Shown piece after piece: positions 6,501-10,930 of a stretch of 10,930 nucleotides of DNA; within the stretch, counting starts at the first letter, position 1, and every line of letters starts with the position of its first letter. This stretch comes from Victivallales bacterium Lenti_02 (GTDB lineage: Bacteria > Verrucomicrobiota > Lentisphaeria > Oligosphaerales > Lenti-02): positions 1 through 10,930 of the forward strand of contig LVAZ01000393.1 of NCBI GenBank assembly GCA_001603055.1, in the 5' to 3' direction. The position numbers and the translations under genes were made by a program. The notes beneath the pieces are model-generated. The model was given only the letters and a program-made list of their open reading frames with translations. It had not been told where the DNA came from and did no database searches.

Positions 6501-9413
6501 GGTGCCACTCCCGGTTTGGCCGTCCGCAACCGTCTGGGCTCGGGGCGGATGCTGGCCCGGCCCGACTTCCCGCCGCTTGACCTCGGCAGGGTCGCGGGCT
6601 GGCGCTTCCAACTCAAACGAACGCCCGACGCGGAATTGAATGTCCATTACTCCATTGGCGAAGTGAACGGGGAGGGCGTCTACACCCCCCGGCAACGGCT
6701 GGTCCACCGGATCAGCGGCGACCGTTTTGCCGACGGTATGTTCCGGCAGGCGGGGGCGACCGAGGTTCCCGGTTCGTCCCCTGCGGACCTCGAGGCGGGC
6801 TGGACCAGCGTCGAGGTCTGGATTCCGGAGGACCTGCGCCCGGCGGGCGGGGCGGAGAGTTCGCTCAAGGTCCGTTTCGAGGGAATCGGCACAATGGGCG
6901 ATAGCGAGGTGCTGATGGGCTTGACCGGCAACCGTCCGGGAGCGGCCTATTACCTGCGCCAGTTCGCGCCGGTCTTCTATGGCGTGCCGAACGTGGAGTC
7001 CGGGGACAGCTCGGCCTTGTTTGTGCTGCGCGAGTCCCGGCATGGTTCGGAGACGCTGCGTTCCGTGGCGGCTGCGGAGGTCGGCGGTATGCTGGCGAGG
7101 ACGGGAGTCCCGGGGCTGAACACAGCCTGGTTGCGGGTGAAGTATGGGAAGGGCGACGGCTACGTGCAGGAGCTGGCCTGGGTTTCCCTGCCGGAGACGG
7201 TGCCTTGGGAATTGGCCTGGCATGAGCGCGAGGCCGATGCCCTGGTGTTGCGGCGGCGGGGCCAGGTTCCCGACCCGCGCTTTGCCGGTTCCACTCTGGC
7301 GCTGGCGAACGGACAGGTTTTGCCCACGCAACCCGGCCGGGCCGGGGAGCTGGTGGCCCGTTTGCCCCGCACCAGCGAGGGGCTGGTCGGGAGCGAGCCA
7401 TTGTCGGTGCGGGTGACTGTGGCCGGCGCGACGACGGTGGCAAGCCTCGATTGGAAGGACCGCCCGCAGGCCGCGCCGCCGGTGTTGCTGGGTATCAAGG
7501 GACTGCCCGGTTTCGGCGGCAGCTTCGAAAGCACGCTGGGCCGTCTCAGCCACACCGGGGACGAGCGGCAGACATTGGGTTATGGCAGCCCCGAGCAGGG
7601 GCGTTTCCTGCAAGTGCGCAACACCGCCCTGAACCAGCGTCTGCACGCCACGTTCGGCATTGATTTCCCCCTGTCGAAGTATCCGCTCTTCCAGTTCCGC
7701 TACCGGGGCTACGACATGACCTACATCAGTCTCGCGTTCAGCAACGGGCATCCGGTCCGGCTGAGCGAGGATTTGGGCTCCGCCGCGCGGGTGCGGCTGG
7801 CCGATCAGGATTTGCGCAACGACGGCGGCTGGCAGTCCTGGCAGGGCATGGTGACCGACGCCTTCGCCAGCTCGACCTTCGACACCAGCCGCTTCCAGCC
7901 CAGTTTCGTGCGCTTCGGCTCCGCCCACGATGTGGACCAGACCGGGCGCTACACCCGGCTCGATCTCGACGACCTGGTCTTCGGTCCGGCGGTTTCCAGC
8001 CCCGCCCAGCTTGCCTTCATGCCGGAATTCTTCGCGGCCGACGGTCTGCGTGCAATCCAGACGGCCGTGGCTCCGGGCCCCGGGCCCTATGCCGTGCGCA
8101 GCCAGGAACAACTGGCCGCCCTCGATTGGCTGTCACAGCCCATCGGCGAACCCATCGTCCCGAAACTGGAAGGATTGGCCGACGGCGTCCACCACCTGCT
8201 CTACCGGGCGGTGGATTCGGCGGGCACGGAATCCCGCGTGTTCGACGTTCCCTTCCTGCTCGACACCAAGCCGCTGGAAGTGACCCAGACCTTCGAGGCC
8301 TTCGACGATCCCGGCGCAAATGGTTTGCGGGCCGTGGTCCGGATGAACAACCACGGCGGCGCGCCCTGGGCCATCGAAGGCGCCGCCTTCCAGGTCGGGG
8401 GCAAGAATGTGAACATTCCCGCGTGGACGAGCAGCTACGAGCATGCCGCCACCTCCGACACCCTGTACCTCAACTATCCCCTGATTATGCGCAGCCATCT
8501 GGATGCGGCCGGGAACGGCGACACGGTCACGCTCACCGTCAGGAACATCGCGGACGGCGCGGGGAACTCCACGCCCGACCTCGATATCCCCTATACCATC
8601 GACTACGCCAAGGACAAGACCGGTCCCACTTGGTACTGGCTGCGCTTCGGCTCGGCGGTCCATTGGTTCTACAACTGGGACGGCTCCTTCGGCGAAAGCC
8701 TGGCCTTCAGCCCGGAGTCCAACAACCAACTGCAAGTGGTCAAGCGTCCCGGCGCCGCCTCCTTCCTGAACCACCTGACCTACCGGACCAATGGCGACAT
8801 CAGCCGCCAGGTCAGTTGGAAACCCGCCGCCCACCCCTGGCTTTCCTGCCGCATCTACCTGCCGGAATACCGGCGCAGGCTGCAAATCTTCTTCACCCTG
8901 GCAACCAACCGGGGCAACTACACGTTCTCCATCACCCCGCCGGAAAAGTCCGACACCGAGCTGAACCGGGGGCTGACGTTCCCCCTGGCCGAAAAGCAGT
9001 GGATTCCGATCTCGGCGAACGTGGCCGAGCTGTTCCGCGGCGCCGGACTGACCGCCGAGCAACTGGACGGGCTGGTGGTGAACACCCTCACCCTGTCCCG
9101 GCGGAACGCCCGCAATCAGGAGGCGATGTATCTGGACGACTTCTTCCTGCACGGGGTGCCGACGGCGGATACGGAGTCGAACCGGATGACCTGGTACGCC
9201 TTCGATCTGAGCGGGGTCGAGCGCCTCGATATGGTCTGCCTCGGCCCCGACGGCAAGGCGCAGTGGACCCACAGCGCCACGAGCCGCACTGTGGACCTGC
9301 ACGAGCTGTCCCAGCGGGTGACGGGCAGCCAGTGGTTCCAGTGCCAGGCCTACGACAAGGCCGGCAAGGCCTCGTCCCCCTTCTATCTGCCCCTCGCGGG
9401 ACAGAAGAAGTAG
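3558..9413 (+). CDS. Giant secreted multi-module protein with LamG-like, jelly-roll and Ig-like domains
   Basis: This 1951-residue exported protein has no recognised catalytic domain. Residues 1-33 are a Sec signal peptide: basic RARR, a hydrophobic stretch at 13-28, and VRA before the cut. C22 lacks a lipobox, so it is not a lipoprotein. Concanavalin/LamG or DUF1080-like beta-sandwich modules follow at about 34-170, 176-374 (ending IWFDDVFLKGF), 377-560, 570-720 and 724-930. Several open with a D-F...W...G-W pattern (DFM at about 176, DNFM at about 573, DDFF at about 724). A proline-rich linker spans 934-952. The C-terminal half repeats jelly-roll plus Ig-like units; jelly rolls end in RLDLDDLVFGP (about 1468) and MYLDDFFLHGVP (about 1857), and Ig-like strands include HHLLYRAVDSAG and FQCQAYDKAG. 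No sortase, PEP-CTERM or dockerin tag is seen. The ATG at 3558 is preferred to 3495 because it puts the signal peptide at the N-terminus, though its ribosome site is weak. A role in ligand or polysaccharide binding at the cell surface is inference. Confidence 0.82.
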   Translation: MINERARRQGPGWAGLVFLMVCGLGLGLPPVRANEAELAGWQRLVACRRAEGNVTFAYDWLQVGSLELLIRPREGGASATLVFDGEGLDAALDKGGTTRSLPVRAYPVSSAGLASPVEVTFKLRNTEWALYLDDRLAATLAAPFAMPGEVFIEEYRAGWVRSQPLFRAVPQESYHTDFMIEEGAPNQLYPWRPESGAWRIHTALDDALARPETNMTRVQQAPLTADKSPNFYSLKGAGQPGIITTGFDYFDNYNLAAAMMVNKGEAGLVFYHLDAENHYGFTLDMLDGNQGFGILRLWRVRGGERTVLAEVRADLFPNQWQLLQVQAHTDEIVCLVDHFPVLRVAETLPVGGKVGLYVNHDEEIWFDDVFLKGFDQVLLRNAGEIRYQMLGGDEAFFRNGGRFGSTVSERATELRVPAANAPQRLLLGRSHHQGIFFGAEFQPAPGDVEFGLLAGYRGDELPYYRYVVRHEGGRETFRLDRVSPLGEQTLDSWSRPLVAGERYRLAVDATEEGWLRFLEDDQLVLLHPVEGLLAGAPGLWVGAGTSSRLRGLHYNFERERHKERLQQNEVFANDNFMRHWASAEGQWIAGADGKLWHKGDFFNDFSIRLPWVTGAVLHAGVPEDANEGTVRVAVGEKELTLVVALPGREPEEQKATPTIPEGKKLADLDYTLHHEGYWLWITIGGERVLRHRLAEPLPGRQVRAEGMKLEQFARSLVTRINVIDDFFSESPFNWTINGGTWQIVNRFQCTPSWSHMIGESEDNLAALWYKALFEGDMTLEFYAGTRHGDWYYRMGDLNCTIMAQTTSPSSGYTVTCTEWDQELSQKWTTLRRNGEVMVRSDDYLVPRRRAGLVRKFLNPLVSQGRPYHGAWYYIKLRKMGDKLEYYFDDHKIFETTDPEALRDGLVGIWTFMHSMTVAQVKITFDSMRPRPIRLLPPPASPPPATEPVPAVTLNGFPLQALEPSRWQVEDTVGYARPESLPGATPGLAVRNRLGSGRMLARPDFPPLDLGRVAGWRFQLKRTPDAELNVHYSIGEVNGEGVYTPRQRLVHRISGDRFADGMFRQAGATEVPGSSPADLEAGWTSVEVWIPEDLRPAGGAESSLKVRFEGIGTMGDSEVLMGLTGNRPGAAYYLRQFAPVFYGVPNVESGDSSALFVLRESRHGSETLRSVAAAEVGGMLARTGVPGLNTAWLRVKYGKGDGYVQELAWVSLPETVPWELAWHEREADALVLRRRGQVPDPRFAGSTLALANGQVLPTQPGRAGELVARLPRTSEGLVGSEPLSVRVTVAGATTVASLDWKDRPQAAPPVLLGIKGLPGFGGSFESTLGRLSHTGDERQTLGYGSPEQGRFLQVRNTALNQRLHATFGIDFPLSKYPLFQFRYRGYDMTYISLAFSNGHPVRLSEDLGSAARVRLADQDLRNDGGWQSWQGMVTDAFASSTFDTSRFQPSFVRFGSAHDVDQTGRYTRLDLDDLVFGPAVSSPAQLAFMPEFFAADGLRAIQTAVAPGPGPYAVRSQEQLAALDWLSQPIGEPIVPKLEGLADGVHHLLYRAVDSAGTESRVFDVPFLLDTKPLEVTQTFEAFDDPGANGLRAVVRMNNHGGAPWAIEGAAFQVGGKNVNIPAWTSSYEHAATSDTLYLNYPLIMRSHLDAAGNGDTVTLTVRNIADGAGNSTPDLDIPYTIDYAKDKTGPTWYWLRFGSAVHWFYNWDGSFGESLAFSPESNNQLQVVKRPGAASFLNHLTYRTNGDISRQVSWKPAAHPWLSCRIYLPEYRRRLQIFFTLATNRGNYTFSITPPEKSDTELNRGLTFPLAEKQWIPISANVAELFRGAGLTAEQLDGLVVNTLTLSRRNARNQEAMYLDDFFLHGVPTADTESNRMTWYAFDLSGVERLDMVCLGPDGKAQWTHSATSRTVDLHELSQRVTGSQWFQCQAYDKAGKASSPFYLPLAGQKK

Positions 9414-9420
9414 GGCAGGC

Positions 9421-10869
9421 TCAGGCGTCCTTTTTCGGGAACATGGCTTGCAGGGTTTCGACGGCGCGGTCGACGATGGTCTGGCCGCCCGCCGGCGCCA
9501 CCCGGCAACTGGCGGGGACGGCCCCGTAGCTGCACCCGGCGGCGGCCCGCTCGGTGGCCAGATAGCTGCCCCCGGCCGCGAGTTGCACGACGAAGGTCTG
9601 CACTGCCGGGCTGCGGCCCTTGATGCGGTCGCCGAAATCGAGATAATACTCGAAGGGGGCGGTGACGAAACCGATGTCGCCCAGACGCATCACGTTGACC
9701 TCGACCGGGATGAAGGGCGGGGGCGACTGGTAGCGGTCGATCACCCGCATGCACCAGCCCCGGCGCGACTGGGCGCTGGTCAGCGCCCGACCGATGGGAT
9801 CGGTGGCCTGGAGGTCCGCGATGGTCTTGTCGAGTTCGCCGATTTCCTTGCGGGCGCTCTCGTATTCGCGCTCGGTGACGTTCCAGTGGGCCAGTTCGAG
9901 ATCGAGCGAGGCATGGCTGAGTTCGACCTGCTGGCGGCGGTCCTTGCGGGCGAAGGGCTCGGCATCGTCGAAGGCGTCGGCGATGCGGCGGGCGAGGTCC
10001 AGCCGGAGGGCGGTGTTGTCGCCCCGGCCCAGCCCCTGGCCATGCTTGAGGCGGAGCATGCGGTCCTCGGCGCGGGTGTCCACCTGCCGGTGCGGGGTCT
10101 GGTCGCCGGCGGCGGAGCACTGGGGCAGCACGAACAGGCTGTTGCCGTGCCGGCGGCGGAGTTCCGCGCGGGTCTCGTGCCAGTAGTCGGCGGAGACGAA
10201 GTCCTGGCCGCCCTCGCTGCTCTGCGAGGGGCAGGCGACGTTGACGATGGCCCCGGTCAGCTTGCCGCCGGGATCGTAGGTGTAAAGCAGGTGGACCCCG
10301 TGGTCCACATGCCCCTCGACATGGGAGAAGTCGGGCAGGGCGGTGGAGCCGTACATCACGGCGCGGTTGTCGAAGTAGCGGATGCGGCGGTTTTCGCCGA
10401 CGACCGCGTAGGAATAGCCCCAGGCGAGCGCGCCGGGGGCGCGGTTCTCCCACGCCTCGCAGACGGCGCCGGCAAAGCCCTCGACGAACTGCTCCGTGTA
10501 TTCGCTGGTGGGCATGTAGTCCGGATATTTCGCCAGAATATGCTCCAGATAGTCGGTATCCTTCTGCAACCCGGCGGTGCTGCCCGCGAAGGGGGCGGTA
10601 TGGGTGTGGGTGGCGCCGATCACAATCTTGCGGGGTTGCAGATCGGGGAAGCGTTCGCAGGCGATGCCGCGGACCCGTTCGAGCAGGCCCGGATCGACCC
10701 CGCAGGCGTCCACGGAAACAAGGATCGCGTGGTCCTCGCCGTTGTCGATGGCCAGCGCGGTGAGGGTGAGGGGGTCCTTGACGCGGGTCGCGATGCGCAG
10801 GTTGAACAGTCCCCGCAGAGCCACCGGCCGGTGGGGGGTGATGTCCCGCTGCGCCCAGCCGATCCGCAC
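9421..10869 (-). CDS. Neutral/alkaline ceramidase-family protein, cytoplasmic, divergent active site
   Basis: This 482-residue protein matches the neutral/alkaline ceramidase N-terminal domain. It opens with WAQRDITP (5-12), has VSVDACGVDP at 52-60, and carries the zinc motif ATHTHTAP at 86-93 (H88, H90), equivalent to the HTHSGP of canonical enzymes. AAGDQTP at 253-259 matches GDVSPN, but threonine T258 replaces the nucleophilic serine. The usual His after the VAC strand is absent (VACPSQSSE, 211-219). TAPFEYYLDFGDR (403-415, E407) and GSYLAT (434-439, Y436) retain likely equivalents of the remaining zinc ligands. A charged helical insert lies at about 330-356. There is no signal peptide, unlike secreted ceramidases, and the protein is shorter than those full-length enzymes (600-plus residues), so the C-terminal Ig-like domain is missing. 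Many such proteins occur in PVC bacteria; true ceramide hydrolysis is doubtful. It starts with GTG; an in-frame TGA 18 nt upstream excludes longer starts, and AGAGG lies 11 nt before it. It converges with the giant gene, with 7 bp between stops. Confidence 0.85.
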   Translation of the reverse strand: MRIGWAQRDITPHRPVALRGLFNLRIATRVKDPLTLTALAIDNGEDHAILVSVDACGVDPGLLERVRGIACERFPDLQPRKIVIGATHTHTAPFAGSTAGLQKDTDYLEHILAKYPDYMPTSEYTEQFVEGFAGAVCEAWENRAPGALAWGYSYAVVGENRRIRYFDNRAVMYGSTALPDFSHVEGHVDHGVHLLYTYDPGGKLTGAIVNVACPSQSSEGGQDFVSADYWHETRAELRRRHGNSLFVLPQCSAAGDQTPHRQVDTRAEDRMLRLKHGQGLGRGDNTALRLDLARRIADAFDDAEPFARKDRRQQVELSHASLDLELAHWNVTEREYESARKEIGELDKTIADLQATDPIGRALTSAQSRRGWCMRVIDRYQSPPPFIPVEVNVMRLGDIGFVTAPFEYYLDFGDRIKGRSPAVQTFVVQLAAGGSYLATERAAAGCSYGAVPASCRVAPAGGQTIVDRAVETLQAMFPKKDA

Positions 10870-10885
10870 GTTGTGAGCGGCCTCT

Positions 10886-10904
10886 CAGGATGGTACCATT
10901 CCTG
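10886..10904. repeat. Inverted repeat upstream of the ceramidase-family gene
   Basis: CAGGA and TCCTG arms flank a core containing the perfect 10-bp palindrome ATGGTACCAT. The arms and core line up as one near-continuous dyad if a single base is bulged. It begins 17 bp upstream of the GTG start and overlaps the ribosome-site region, a position suited to an operator. No regulator can be assigned. Confidence 0.35.
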
Positions 10905-10930
10905 GCCTTTTCGGTGGCCCCGGGGGCTAC

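Noticed and set aside
3522..8111. A 1529-codon minus-strand open frame opposite the giant gene
   Set aside because: Its translation is rich in R, P, H, Q and G with no recognisable domain, and it lies wholly opposite a gene with a signal peptide and conserved beta-sandwich motifs. It is a mirror of codon bias.
3558..9413. Glycoside hydrolase activity of the LamG/DUF1080-like modules
   Set aside because: I could not see a recognisable catalytic acid/base motif. Similarity is at the level of beta-sandwich strand patterns, which suits binding modules equally well.
1..10930. CRISPR array, tRNA or rRNA genes, insertion sequences, phage or toxin-antitoxin genes
   Set aside because: No regularly spaced repeats, transposase-like frames, terminal inverted repeats or structured RNA signatures were seen on either strand.

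Overview
The window is GC-rich (roughly two-thirds G+C by eye) and gene-dense. It carries four readable genes plus what looks like the tail of a fifth. The gene mix is a cytoplasmic neutral-ceramidase-like protein, a giant Sec-exported protein built of beta-sandwich modules, and a tandem epoxyqueuosine-reductase-like iron-sulfur protein under an IclR regulator. This combination suggests a free-living or gut bacterium of the PVC group (Lentisphaerota, Kiritimatiellota, Planctomycetota). That placement is inferred from family distribution, not from a marker gene, and is only moderately secure.

Layout. Bases 1-53 look like the last codons of a plus-strand gene of unknown function. A perfect 11-bp GC hairpin (62-88), with a T-rich run on its minus-strand side, ends the minus-strand unit that follows. 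That unit reads right to left: an IclR-family regulator (2457-3227), then 51 bp later a 766-residue iron-sulfur protein (105-2405). The iron-sulfur protein appears to contain three copies of a QueG-like N-terminal domain but only two ferredoxin-type cysteine sets. A 330-bp divergent intergenic region (3228-3557) is AT-richer than its surroundings. It holds a good minus-strand promoter with candidate IclR sites, and a perfect 12-bp LacI-type palindrome placed between plausible -35 and -10 boxes facing the other way.

That second promoter would drive a 1951-residue secreted protein (3558-9413). It has a clean signal peptide, a series of concanavalin/LamG-like modules, a proline-rich linker, and repeated jelly-roll plus Ig-like units. 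I see no catalytic domain in it. Its stop codon faces, 7 bp away, the stop of a minus-strand ceramidase-family gene (9421-10869, GTG start). That protein has no signal peptide and lacks some canonical active-site residues.

How the genes may work together (inference). The secreted protein looks suited to binding polysaccharide or other extracellular ligands, and its LacI-type operator suggests sugar-responsive control by a regulator encoded elsewhere. The IclR/iron-sulfur pair looks like a self-contained, autoregulated redox unit. Nothing in the sequence proves that the three transcription units share a pathway. The best candidates for undescribed biology are the three-copy iron-sulfur protein and the giant non-catalytic exported protein.
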